This document shows, one piece after another, positions 7,839 to 15,172 of a DNA stretch of 49,833 bases. Below the pieces are notes generated by a model that worked only from the letters and a program-made list of their open reading frames with translations, made no database searches and was not told the origin of the DNA. Made by a program: the position numbers and the translations under genes. Every line of letters starts with the position of its first letter. Within the stretch, counting starts at the first letter, position 1. The stretch is taken from positions 169,010-218,842 of the forward strand of contig NZ_BMRP01000003.1 of assembly GCF_014648695.1 (NCBI RefSeq), in the 5' to 3' direction. This DNA is from Streptomyces albospinus (lineage in GTDB: Bacteria > Actinomycetota > Actinomycetes > Streptomycetales > Streptomycetaceae).

Positions 7839-8519
7839 TCAACGGGTGCGGGGCCTTTCCGCGGAGCCGCCCAACTCGGCCCAGCGGACCGTCCGGTCGC
7901 ACCAGCGCGTAAGGAGGGTGCGGTCATGGCCGACCGCCAGGAGTCCGGCGCCGCTCTCCCGGCGGTACGACTCGACGACCGCCACCAGCGCCGCGGTGGT
8001 GGAGGCGTCCAGCATCGCGGTCATCTCGTCGCAGATCAGCCAGGGCGGCCGCAGCACCAGGGCGCGGGCCAGGCAGGCGCGTTGCAGCTGGCCGTCGCTG
8101 ACCTCGTGCGGACGGCGGGCGAGCAGCTCCGGCCCGAGGCCGACCCGGTCCGCCAACTCCCCCACCCGGGCCGGGATCTCGCGCCGGCGGCCGGTGGCGC
8201 GCAACGGCTCGGCGATCAGTTCGGCGAGGCGCAGGCGGGGGTCGGCGGAGAGCCGGGGCTGCTGGAACAGGACACCGAAGGCGGTACGCAGGTCCCGCGG
8301 TGCGCGGTGCCGCCAGCGCCGGGCGGGCTCGCCGTCCAGGATCACGGTGCCGGCGTCGGGCCGGTGCAGCAGCGCCGCGACCCGGGCGAGGGTGGACTTG
8401 CCGCAGCCGCTGGGGCCCAGCAGCCCGACCGCCTCCCCGGGGGCGACGGTCAGCGAGATTCCGCGGACGACCGGGGTCCGGCGGTCGTATCCGGCCGTGA
8501 TGTCGCACAGTTCAAGCAT
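7839..8519 (-). CDS. ABC transporter ATP-binding protein (second ATPase, NikE/DppF-like)
   Basis: A 226-residue ATPase energising the adjacent importer. Walker A is GPSGCGKST near residue 35, the Q-loop is FQQPRLS, the signature is VSDGQLQR (unusual; canonical is LSGGQ), Walker B is WLICDEMTAMLD and the switch His is in AVGHD. It lacks the C-terminal oligopeptide extension that its partner has, as is normal for the shorter ATPase in Dpp/Nik systems. The ATG at 8519 lies 8 bases inside the upstream ATPase gene, so the two are translationally coupled and probably form a heterodimer. Confidence 0.9.
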   Translation of the reverse strand: MLELCDITAGYDRRTPVVRGISLTVAPGEAVGLLGPSGCGKSTLARVAALLHRPDAGTVILDGEPARRWRHRAPRDLRTAFGVLFQQPRLSADPRLRLAELIAEPLRATGRRREIPARVGELADRVGLGPELLARRPHEVSDGQLQRACLARALVLRPPWLICDEMTAMLDASTTAALVAVVESYRRESGAGLLAVGHDRTLLTRWCDRTVRWAELGGSAERPRTR

Positions 8520-9513
8520 GCCGGGCGTCCTTTCCCGCCGTGACCTGGTGGTGGCAGGCGACGCCGTCGTGCAGTTCGGGGACCGTCGTGCAGGTGGCGG
8601 TGGCCCGGTCGCAGCGGGCGGCGAAGGCGCAGCCGTCCGGCAGCGCGCCGAGTTCGGGCGGCATGCCCGGGAGGGGGGCGAAGGCGCGGCCGGGCAGCGC
8701 GTCGAGCAGCCCGCGGGCGTAGGGGTGCCGCGGTCCTGGGGCGCCGAAGAACCGCGGTGCGTCGGTGAGTTCGACGATCCGGCCGGCGTACATCACGGCG
8801 ACCCGGTCGGCGATCCGCTCGGCCGCCTCCAGGTCGTGAGTGATCATCAGCAGTGCGCGGTCGCCGCCGAGGTGCCGCTTGAGCTCGTCGACCGTACGGT
8901 CCACCAGCGGGCGGTCCAGGCCGGTGGTCGGCTCGTCGGCGAGCAGCAGCGGCGCGTCGCCGACCAGCGCCAGCGCGGTCGCGGCGCGCTGGGCCAGGCC
9001 GCCGGAGAGCTGGTGGGGGTGGCGGTCGAGGTGGTCCGGCGGGAAGGCGGCGCGCCCGGCGGCCCGCTCCGCCGCCGCCCGCAGCTCCGCCCGCCGCGTG
9101 ATGCCGGTCAACTCCTTCACGGTCTCCTCCAGTTGGGAGCGCACCGTGCGTACGGGGGTGAGGTGCGCGGCCGGGCTCTGCGGTACGAGGCCGATGCGCC
9201 GGCCGCGGACCGACCGGGCCAGCTCGGCCTCGGACGCGGTCAGCAGCTCGGTCTCCGCGGAGCCGGCGGCGAGCAGCGCCCTACCGGCCGTCTGCGCGTT
9301 GCCGGGCAGCAGTCCCAGCAGCGCCGAGGCCAGCACGGACTTGCCGCAGCCGCTCTCCCCGACCAGGGCCAGGCACTCCCCCGGCGCCATCGCGAAGGTG
9401 ACATCGGTGACCGCGGCGACCGACCGGCCGCCGGGCATCCGGAAGCGGACGGACAGCCCGCGGACGGACAGCACGGGCCGGCTGCCGGCGGGACCGGGAT
9501 GGGTGGCGGTCAC
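8512..9513 (-). CDS. ABC transporter ATP-binding protein (first ATPase, NikD/DppD-like)
   Basis: A 333-residue importer ATPase. It shows Walker A GESGCGKSV, signature QLSGGLAQR, Walker B LLLADEPTTGLD and the switch His in MITHD. The C-terminal extension contains RHPYARGLL and a cluster of cysteines (GCAFAARCDRATATC), the oligopeptide/dipeptide transporter C-terminal domain that in relatives binds an iron-sulfur cluster. The GTG start at 9513 overlaps the permease stop (GTGA), which fixes the start. It works with the two permeases and the other ATPase as the motor of the proposed nickel or peptide importer. Confidence 0.9.
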   Translation of the reverse strand: MTATHPGPAGSRPVLSVRGLSVRFRMPGGRSVAAVTDVTFAMAPGECLALVGESGCGKSVLASALLGLLPGNAQTAGRALLAAGSAETELLTASEAELARSVRGRRIGLVPQSPAAHLTPVRTVRSQLEETVKELTGITRRAELRAAAERAAGRAAFPPDHLDRHPHQLSGGLAQRAATALALVGDAPLLLADEPTTGLDRPLVDRTVDELKRHLGGDRALLMITHDLEAAERIADRVAVMYAGRIVELTDAPRFFGAPGPRHPYARGLLDALPGRAFAPLPGMPPELGALPDGCAFAARCDRATATCTTVPELHDGVACHHQVTAGKDARHA

Positions 9514-10415
9514 AGCATCAGCTCCGAACGGCGGCGCGGGTTGGTCCGCTCCCGCCAGGCGCCGGCCAGGCCCGCGACGGCGAGGGTGGGGACGATGATG
9601 AACAGGCCGGGGAAGAGTGTGGGCCACCAGGCGCCGGCCAGCAGGGAGCCGCGGGCGGCGTTGGCCATGCTGCCCAGGCTCGCCTCGTGGGCGGGCAGCC
9701 CCAGGCCCAGGAACGAGAGCGCGGACTCGTGCCAGATGGCGTGCGGGACCATGAGGACGGCGGCGAGTCCGGCCTGCGGCAGTACGGCGGGCAGGAGATG
9801 ACGGACCGCCACCCGCCGGCGGGAGGCACCGCCGGTGAGCGCGGCGTCGAGATACGGCCGGGAGCGCAGCGAGAGCAGCTCGGCGCGGACGATGCGCGCG
9901 GTCGACAGCCAGTGCGTCAGCGCCACCGAGACGATCACCGGCCAGACGCCGGGCCGGAACATCGCCACGATGAAGATGCCCAGCAGCAGATGCGGCACAG
10001 AGGAGAACAGGTCGACCAGGCGCATCACGGCGCGGTCGGACCAGCCGCCGAGGGCGCCGGCCAGCGCGCCGACGGCGGTGCCGAGGACGGTGGCGGCCAG
10101 CGCCGCGACCACCCCGACCAGCAGCGACACGCGCAGCCCGTGGACACACCGCAGCAGCAGATCGCGCCCGACCTCGTCGGTGCCGAACGGATGTGCCGGG
10201 GACGGGGGTTGGAGCTTGGCGGCCAGGTCCACCGCCTGCTGGTCCAGGGGGAGGAGCGGCGGGACGACAAGGACGGCGAGGACGATGAGCACCAGCAGCC
10301 CGGCGCAGACCCACACCCGCAGGGCCCGCCCCGTACGGCTGCCGGCCGCGCGCCCCGCGCCCGGTGCGTCACGCCAACCACCGTACGTTTCAAGGGAGTT
10401 GCCGGCATCAGCCAT
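9510..10415 (-). CDS. ABC transporter permease (NikC/DppC-like)
   Basis: A 301-residue inner-membrane permease with about six membrane segments. An N-terminal single segment near residues 35-55 is followed by the family's HPFGTDEVGRDLLLR element and a binding-protein-dependent transport domain. The EAA-type loop that docks on the ATPase is visible around YLDAALTGGASRRRVAVRHL. FLGLGLP near the end is typical of DppC/NikC. Its ATG at 10415 lies 8 bases inside the upstream permease gene and its stop overlaps the ATPase start. It should pair with the upstream permease to form the channel. Confidence 0.92.
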   Translation of the reverse strand: MADAGNSLETYGGWRDAPGAGRAAGSRTGRALRVWVCAGLLVLIVLAVLVVPPLLPLDQQAVDLAAKLQPPSPAHPFGTDEVGRDLLLRCVHGLRVSLLVGVVAALAATVLGTAVGALAGALGGWSDRAVMRLVDLFSSVPHLLLGIFIVAMFRPGVWPVIVSVALTHWLSTARIVRAELLSLRSRPYLDAALTGGASRRRVAVRHLLPAVLPQAGLAAVLMVPHAIWHESALSFLGLGLPAHEASLGSMANAARGSLLAGAWWPTLFPGLFIIVPTLAVAGLAGAWRERTNPRRRSELML

Positions 10416-11451
10416 CGAACCCCACCCTCGGGTCGGCCAGTCCGTACAGCAGGTCGGAGAGCAGATTGCCCACCAGCACGGCGGCGGTGGCGAGCACCGT
10501 CAGTGCGGCCAGCAGCGGGAAGTCCACACCGGTGGCCGCCTGGACGGTGGCGGCGGCGATGCCCGGCCAGCTGAAGACGGTCTCGACCAGCAGCGCACCG
10601 GTGATCAGTTCCGGGACCCGGGAGCCGATGAGGGTCAGCACGGGCAGCAGGCCGGAGCGCAGCGCGTGCCGGAGCAGTACGGTCCGCTCCCGCAGCCCGC
10701 GCGCCCGGGCGCCGCGTACCGGGTCCTCGTCCAGCGCGTCGCCGACGCCCTGCCGTACGTAGAGCACGAACCACGGGAGCTGGGAGACGGCCAGCACCAG
10801 CGCGGGCAGCAGCGCATGGCGGGTGATCTGGCCCGCGGTGGCGACGTCGCTGCCGGTGTCGGTGAGTCCGCCGGGCGGCAGCACGCCCAGTTCGATCGCG
10901 CCCAGCCAGACGGCGAGGAGTCCGAGCCAGAACGGCGGCGCGGCTTCCAGGGTGTAGGCGGCGGCGGTGACCGCGCGGTCGAGCAGACCGCCGCGGCGCC
11001 GGGCGGCCAGCACGCCGAGGAGGGTGCCGGCGAGCACGGCGAACGCGAAGGCGAGGGCGCAGAGCAGCACCGACCAGCCGATGCGTTCGCCGATGACCTG
11101 GGAGACCGGGGCGCGCAGCGAGGCCGAGTCGCCGAGGTCGCCGGTGAGGGCGCCGGTGAGCCAGTCCCACCAGCGGGCGGGCAGCGGGCGGTCGGCGCCG
11201 AGGTTGTGCCGGAGCTGGTCGAGGTTCTCCTGTGAGGCGGTCAGCCCGGCGGTGCCCGCGTACGCCTGCACCGGGTCGAAGGGCGAGGCCGCGGCGATCG
11301 CGAACACCCCGAGGGTGACGGCGAGCAGGACCGGCACCGCGAGCAGCGCCCGCCGTGCCGCCATCCGTGCCATCGGCCCCCAGGGCGGCGAGGCCGGCAG
11401 GACGGCGGTCCCCCCGCGTGAGCGGAACCGGGAGTGCGGGAGTCCGGTCAC
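10408..11451 (-). CDS. ABC transporter permease (NikB/DppB-like)
   Basis: A 347-residue permease. The first membrane segment is near residues 32-50, and LRHNLGADRPLPARWWDWL matches the periplasmic region typical of DppB/NikB. The EAA loop is around DPVRGARARGLRERTVLLRH, and ETVFSWPGI near the end is characteristic of the family. The GTG at 11451 shares GTGA with the binding-protein stop and is therefore preferred. A later ATG at 11373 would trim 26 non-conserved residues and cannot be excluded. It is the second gene of the five-gene importer operon. Confidence 0.9.
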   Translation of the reverse strand: MTGLPHSRFRSRGGTAVLPASPPWGPMARMAARRALLAVPVLLAVTLGVFAIAAASPFDPVQAYAGTAGLTASQENLDQLRHNLGADRPLPARWWDWLTGALTGDLGDSASLRAPVSQVIGERIGWSVLLCALAFAFAVLAGTLLGVLAARRRGGLLDRAVTAAAYTLEAAPPFWLGLLAVWLGAIELGVLPPGGLTDTGSDVATAGQITRHALLPALVLAVSQLPWFVLYVRQGVGDALDEDPVRGARARGLRERTVLLRHALRSGLLPVLTLIGSRVPELITGALLVETVFSWPGIAAATVQAATGVDFPLLAALTVLATAAVLVGNLLSDLLYGLADPRVGFDG

Positions 11452-13043
11452 GTGGCGGGCTGCCAGTCCTCTACGTTCCACCAGGGGCCGGAGGCCAGCC
11501 CGTGGTCGTGCGGCTCGACCTGGGTGGTCAGGCCCTGCCAGCGGCCGGCGACGACGTAGAGGTGGTCGACGTGGGTGAGGAAGATGTAGGCCGGGTCGTC
11601 GGCCAGCCGCCGCTGGACGGTGTCGTAGGCCGCCTTGCGGGCGCCCCGGTCGTCGGTGCGGCGGGCCGCGACCAGCTGCTCGTCGACGGTCGGATCGGCG
11701 TACCGCGACATGTTGTTGAAGCCGTCTCCGGCGAGCGAGGAGTGCAGCAGCAGGTACTGGTCGAAGTCGGGGTCGGCGGGGCTGCCGCCGCCGGCGAGCA
11801 CCGCGTCCTGCTTCATGTTCGGCTCGATGGCTTCCCAGGTGCCGGACTCGACCCTGGCCTCGATGCCGGCCTTCTTGGCGTCCGAGGCGAAGGCCAGCGC
11901 GTGCTCCTGGCGGAGCTTGTCGCCGGAGAGGTACCAGAGGGTGAAGGAGGCGCGGCGGCCGTCCTTCTCCCGGATGCCGTCGCCGCCCTGCTTCCAGCCC
12001 GCGTCGTCGAGGATGCGCTGCGCCTTCGCGAAGTCGTACGGGCGCTCGGTGCCCTTGGCGAACCACGGGCTGTCGGTGGGCACCGGCCCGTAGGCGGGCT
12101 TGCCGGCGCCGCTCAGGATGCCCTCGACCATGGCCCGGCGGTCCACCGCGAGGTCCAGTGCGCGGCGTACGGCCCGGTCGCCGGTGACCGGGTTGGCGCC
12201 GGGCAGGGTGACGTTGCGGTAGTCGTAGGTCCTGGCGGCCAGGGTCTTCCGGCCGCTGCCGGCCTTGAAGGTGGCGGCGAGGTCGGGCGGCAGGACGGCG
12301 CCGTCGAGGTCGCCGGAGCGCAGCCGGGTGGCGCGGATGTCGTCGTCCTTGACGATCGCCATGGTGAGGTGCTTCACCTTGGGCGCACCGCCCCAGTAGC
12401 GGGGGTTGGCGGTGAAGGTGAGCTTCTCGCCCTTGGACCAGCCGGTGAGGACGTACGGCCCGGTGCCGATCGGTCTGGTGGTGAAGGAGCCGGTGTTGAC
12501 GTCCTGCCTGCCGGCGATGTGCCGGGGGGCGATGGGCAGGACGGTGCGCTCGGCGAACGGCGCGTAGGGGTACTTGAGATGGAAGGCGACGGTCCGGTCG
12601 TCCTTCTTCTCGACCTTCTCGATGGCGTCCAGTTCGGCCTTGGAGGCGTTGTCGGTCTTCGCGTCGAGGATGGTGTCGTAGGTGAAGACCACGTCGTCGG
12701 CGGTGAAGGGCGTGCCGTCGCTGAAGGTGACGCCGCGGCGGAGCGGGTAGGTGTAGGTCGTCCCGCCGTCGGTGACCTTGGGGAGCGCGGCGGCGAGGGC
12801 GGGCCTGAGCGTCATCCCGGCGTCGTGGGTGAGCAGTCCGTCGAAGATCTTGGAGTTGCCGTCCTTGCCGTAGCCCAGCAGCGGGCTGAGCGTCTCCGGC
12901 TCGTGGGCGATCCCGACGACCGCGGTGTCCGCGGCCCTGCCGGCGCCCCGACCGCCGCCCGGTGCCGCGCAGGCCGTTGCCGCGAGCGCCATGGTGGCCG
13001 CCGTCGCCGCGGCGACCGCACCCCGTATGGACCGGGCCGTCAT
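11448..13043 (-). CDS. ABC transporter substrate-binding lipoprotein, family 5 (probable nickel-binding NikA-like)
   Basis: A 531-residue extracellular solute-binding protein of the peptide/nickel class. The N-terminus has a charged start, a hydrophobic core and a lipobox-like ATAC, so it is probably a lipoprotein anchored outside the membrane. Family motifs include EPETLSPL, FSDGTPFTADDVVFTY and GTGPYVL. The ATG at 13043 is preceded by AAAGGGG; a GTG six bases upstream sits too close to that site. The sequence alone cannot separate peptide from nickel binding. The Nur-like box 30 bases upstream, together with the complete five-gene order, is why I favour nickel, as in the Nur-controlled nik operon described in Streptomyces coelicolor. 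Confidence 0.85.
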   Translation of the reverse strand: MTARSIRGAVAAATAATMALAATACAAPGGGRGAGRAADTAVVGIAHEPETLSPLLGYGKDGNSKIFDGLLTHDAGMTLRPALAAALPKVTDGGTTYTYPLRRGVTFSDGTPFTADDVVFTYDTILDAKTDNASKAELDAIEKVEKKDDRTVAFHLKYPYAPFAERTVLPIAPRHIAGRQDVNTGSFTTRPIGTGPYVLTGWSKGEKLTFTANPRYWGGAPKVKHLTMAIVKDDDIRATRLRSGDLDGAVLPPDLAATFKAGSGRKTLAARTYDYRNVTLPGANPVTGDRAVRRALDLAVDRRAMVEGILSGAGKPAYGPVPTDSPWFAKGTERPYDFAKAQRILDDAGWKQGGDGIREKDGRRASFTLWYLSGDKLRQEHALAFASDAKKAGIEARVESGTWEAIEPNMKQDAVLAGGGSPADPDFDQYLLLHSSLAGDGFNNMSRYADPTVDEQLVAARRTDDRGARKAAYDTVQRRLADDPAYIFLTHVDHLYVVAGRWQGLTTQVEPHDHGLASGPWWNVEDWQPAT

Positions 13044-13072
13044 GCCCACACCCCTTTGAAGATCGACTGTTA

Positions 13073-13089
13073 TTGCGCATTGCTCGCAA
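13073..13089. promoter_or_regulatory. Nur-box-like operator upstream of the ABC importer
   Basis: TTGCGC-ATTGC-TCGCAA is an inverted repeat with 6-base arms and a 5-base spacer. It fits the published Nur box of Streptomyces (tTGCaa-N5-ttGCAA), with the core TTGC and GCAA conserved at exact spacing. It lies 30-46 bases upstream of the binding-protein start, in an A/T-richer stretch where the promoter should be. Nur is a Fur-family repressor that binds with nickel, so the importer would be shut off when nickel is plentiful. Confidence 0.65.
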
Positions 13090-13173
13090 TTGAGCAGCTG
13101 CTATTAAACAGTACGTAAAGGCATGGCCATGAATCGGTCCTGGTGGCCACCGTGGACCGCCCCGGTCCGGGGC

Positions 13174-14400
13174 TCACGGGGTGCCGGTCACCAGCCGCAG
13201 ATCCCACTTCTCCAGCGCCGGCTCGATCGGCTGGAAGATGGTGACGGTGTCCCCGCCGGTCTTGCAGGTCGCGGCGCCGCCGCCGGAGTGCACCCCGACG
13301 GCCTTCGGGGCACCGGGCTGGGTGACGTACGAACCGCCCGAATCCCCGGCCGCCGAGCAGGCGTTGGTGAAGGACAGACCGTTGACGACGGCGGTGCCGT
13401 AGTCCACGGTCTGCCCGGTGCGGGTGATCTCGCCGCAGCGCCAGCCGCTGGTCTGGCCCGAGTGGCAGATCGACGTCCCGACGATGCCCTCCTGGGAGCC
13501 GGTGACCGGAACCGGACTGCCGCCCTGGCCCGCCACCGCCGAACTCAGCTTCCAGTCCGGCTGGTTGACCGTGACCAGCCCGAAGTCGCCCTCGCTCCCG
13601 TTGACGCTGTGCGCCCCTCCCTCGTTCGAAGTCCCCATCAGGCTGCCGTCCTTGCCGTACGCCGGCAGATCGGGCTTCAGGGTGCAGTGGCCCGCCGTCA
13701 GAAAGCCCCGGTAGCTGCCCGGACCGGTCACCGAGAAGCCGATGGAGCAGATGCCTTCGGTGCCCGGCATCCAGCGCTGGCCGCCGACGACCGTGCCGCT
13801 CTGCTGGCGCGGCGCCTGGTCGCTGCGCTCGAGGGTGACCGGGACCCGCGAGCGCACCGCGACCTGCCGCACCGCGCTTTCGAAGCCGGCGGTCCGCTTG
13901 GTCCGCGACGCGCGGTCGACCCGCACCACGACCCCGTTGGCCCGCTCGTCCACGCCCCAGCCGGTGACGCCCGGTACGCCGCGGCCGGCGCGCTCGGCGA
14001 TCTGCCGCACCACCCCGTTGAGCGTGGCCCGGCTGTGCCGGACGACCTTGGGCACCGCGCCCACGGCCCGCACGCGGCGGACGTCGGCGGGGCCGGTGAC
14101 CGCGACGACGAGCTTGCCGGTCTCCTTGTCGAACCACATCCCGGCGGGCGGTACGGACAGCGCCCGGCGCACCGCGAGGGCCGTGTGCTGCGCCTCGGCC
14201 TCCTGCGCGATCCGGGTCCGTGCCTGAGCCGGCGTCAGCCCCAGGTCGCGGCGCATCGCGTCGAGCATGCTGCGCTGGGAGGGCTGGGGACTGGGGTCGG
14301 GCTGCGGCACGGCGTCCGCCGGACTGTGCGGGGCGACGGCCGCCACCATGGCGACCACGGCCGCACTCCAGAGAGCGGCCTTGCGAAAGCGGCGTTCCAT
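13174..14400 (-). CDS. Secreted S1-family serine protease (streptogrisin-like) with propeptide
   Basis: A 408-residue preproprotease. Residues 1-30 form a Sec signal peptide (charged MERRFRK, hydrophobic core, end near ADA). Residues about 40-195 are an alpha-lytic-type propeptide that acts as folding chaperone. The mature chymotrypsin-fold domain follows and carries the triad His238 (TAGHC), Asp272 (EGDFG) and Ser354 (AGDSGGS), plus six cysteines placed for three disulfides. The ATG at 14400 is preceded by GAGGAG with 8-base spacing. The open frame extends further upstream but loses this signal. It is monocistronic and divergent from the NlpC/P60-like gene. It should be exported and self-processed. 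Confidence 0.92.
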   Translation of the reverse strand: MERRFRKAALWSAAVVAMVAAVAPHSPADAVPQPDPSPQPSQRSMLDAMRRDLGLTPAQARTRIAQEAEAQHTALAVRRALSVPPAGMWFDKETGKLVVAVTGPADVRRVRAVGAVPKVVRHSRATLNGVVRQIAERAGRGVPGVTGWGVDERANGVVVRVDRASRTKRTAGFESAVRQVAVRSRVPVTLERSDQAPRQQSGTVVGGQRWMPGTEGICSIGFSVTGPGSYRGFLTAGHCTLKPDLPAYGKDGSLMGTSNEGGAHSVNGSEGDFGLVTVNQPDWKLSSAVAGQGGSPVPVTGSQEGIVGTSICHSGQTSGWRCGEITRTGQTVDYGTAVVNGLSFTNACSAAGDSGGSYVTQPGAPKAVGVHSGGGAATCKTGGDTVTIFQPIEPALEKWDLRLVTGTP

Positions 14401-14501
14401 CGGGGATCTCCTCGCGGTGTCGAGTACACGTCGGATCCGGCCGGGCTCAGGCCCCCAGACTCCTCGACCCCGCGACAGGCGGCACGGGAGAGAGCACCTG
14501 C

Positions 14502-14516
14502 ATGATGGCCCGGTGA
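14502..14516 (+). other. Leader mini-ORF overlapping the next start codon
   Basis: ATG-ATG-GCC-CGG-TGA encodes a four-residue peptide. Its TGA overlaps the GTG start of the next gene as GTGA, the same arrangement used for coupling elsewhere in this window. A GGGAG lies 11 bases upstream of the ATG, whereas the downstream GTG has no ribosome binding site of its own. Confidence 0.35.
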
Positions 14517-15034
14517 CGTCCCACCCCCGTCCCCAAGTCCCCGCCGTCCACGGCCCGGTCGCGTTCGACGCACTGCCCGGGGCGCTGCGCAACGTCGCCT
14601 ACTCGGGCGCCCGCCATCCGGGAGCGGCGCCACCTGAATGCCCGTCACACACGGCGGACGGGCCCGCCGGCCTCACCGGCGGCGCCAACTGCCAGCGGTA
14701 CGCCTATGCCGTCCTGTACCACTTCGGCCTGCTGATCCCCCCGTTGCGCTCGGCCGAGCTGTGGGCGGACCGGCGCGCAACCCGGCGGGCCGACCCTCCG
14801 CGCCCGCTGGACCTGGTCCTCTTCGACGCCGGACCGGTCGCGGACCGGCCACCGGGATACGGCGCCCACCTGGGCGTCCACCTGGGCCCCGACCAGGTGC
14901 TGCACCTGTGCCGGGAGGTGGGCCGGCCGGCGGTGTGGCGCTATGCCGACTTCGCGGCCCGGCCTCGCTATGCGCGCTTCCTGGGCGCCAAGCGGGCGGT
15001 GACGGCCAACTCCGGTGCGGCGGCGGCCCGTTAG
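14513..15034 (+). CDS. NlpC/P60-like putative cell-wall hydrolase
   Basis: A 173-residue protein resembling a recurrent Streptomyces family with an NlpC/P60-like cysteine-peptidase core. The candidate nucleophile is Cys60 in GGANCQRYAYAVL, and the candidate histidine is in YGAHLGVHLG (His119 or His123). PLDLVLF and LCREVGRPAVW are further conserved-looking blocks. There is no signal peptide, so cytoplasmic action or non-classical export would be needed. The GTG at 14513 is used because upstream codons run into the divergent protease gene. Exact activity is not proven; the fold assignment rests on motif order only. Confidence 0.7.
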   Translation: MTSHPRPQVPAVHGPVAFDALPGALRNVAYSGARHPGAAPPECPSHTADGPAGLTGGANCQRYAYAVLYHFGLLIPPLRSAELWADRRATRRADPPRPLDLVLFDAGPVADRPPGYGAHLGVHLGPDQVLHLCREVGRPAVWRYADFAARPRYARFLGAKRAVTANSGAAAAR

Positions 15035-15075
15035 CGGCTGCCGGTTGGCGGCTGCCCTCCCGGGGCATACGAGGA

Positions 15076-15101
15076 GCCCGGCCCCTGGAACGGAGCCGGG
15101 C
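15076..15101. terminator. Hairpin between convergent genes
   Basis: GCCCGGC (15076-15082) and GCCGGGC (15095-15101) form a 7-bp GC stem around a 12-base loop. It lies between the ends of the NlpC-like (+) and TPM-like (-) genes, so it may stop transcription from either side. Confidence 0.45.
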
Positions 15102-15172
15102 CCTGGCGCGGTGCCGGGCCCTGGCGCGGTGCCGGGCCCTGGCGCGGTGCCGGGCCCTGGCGCGGTGCCGGG
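15077..15172. repeat. 18-bp tandem repeat, four perfect copies plus degenerate flanks
   Basis: GCCGGGCCCTGGCGCGGT is repeated perfectly at 15095-15112, 15113-15130, 15131-15148 and 15149-15166. A partial copy follows at 15167-15172 and a diverged copy precedes at 15077-15094. The array fills most of the gap downstream of the TPM-like gene. On the minus strand one frame reads as repeated PAPRQG and stays open to 15031, but it is out of frame with the gene that ends at 15173. Each unit holds a GGGCCC palindrome. Confidence 0.9.

Noticed and set aside
15077..15172. Tandem repeats as a possible CRISPR array
   Set aside because: Units are 18 bases and directly adjacent with no spacers, and there are no cas genes. 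It is a simple tandem repeat.
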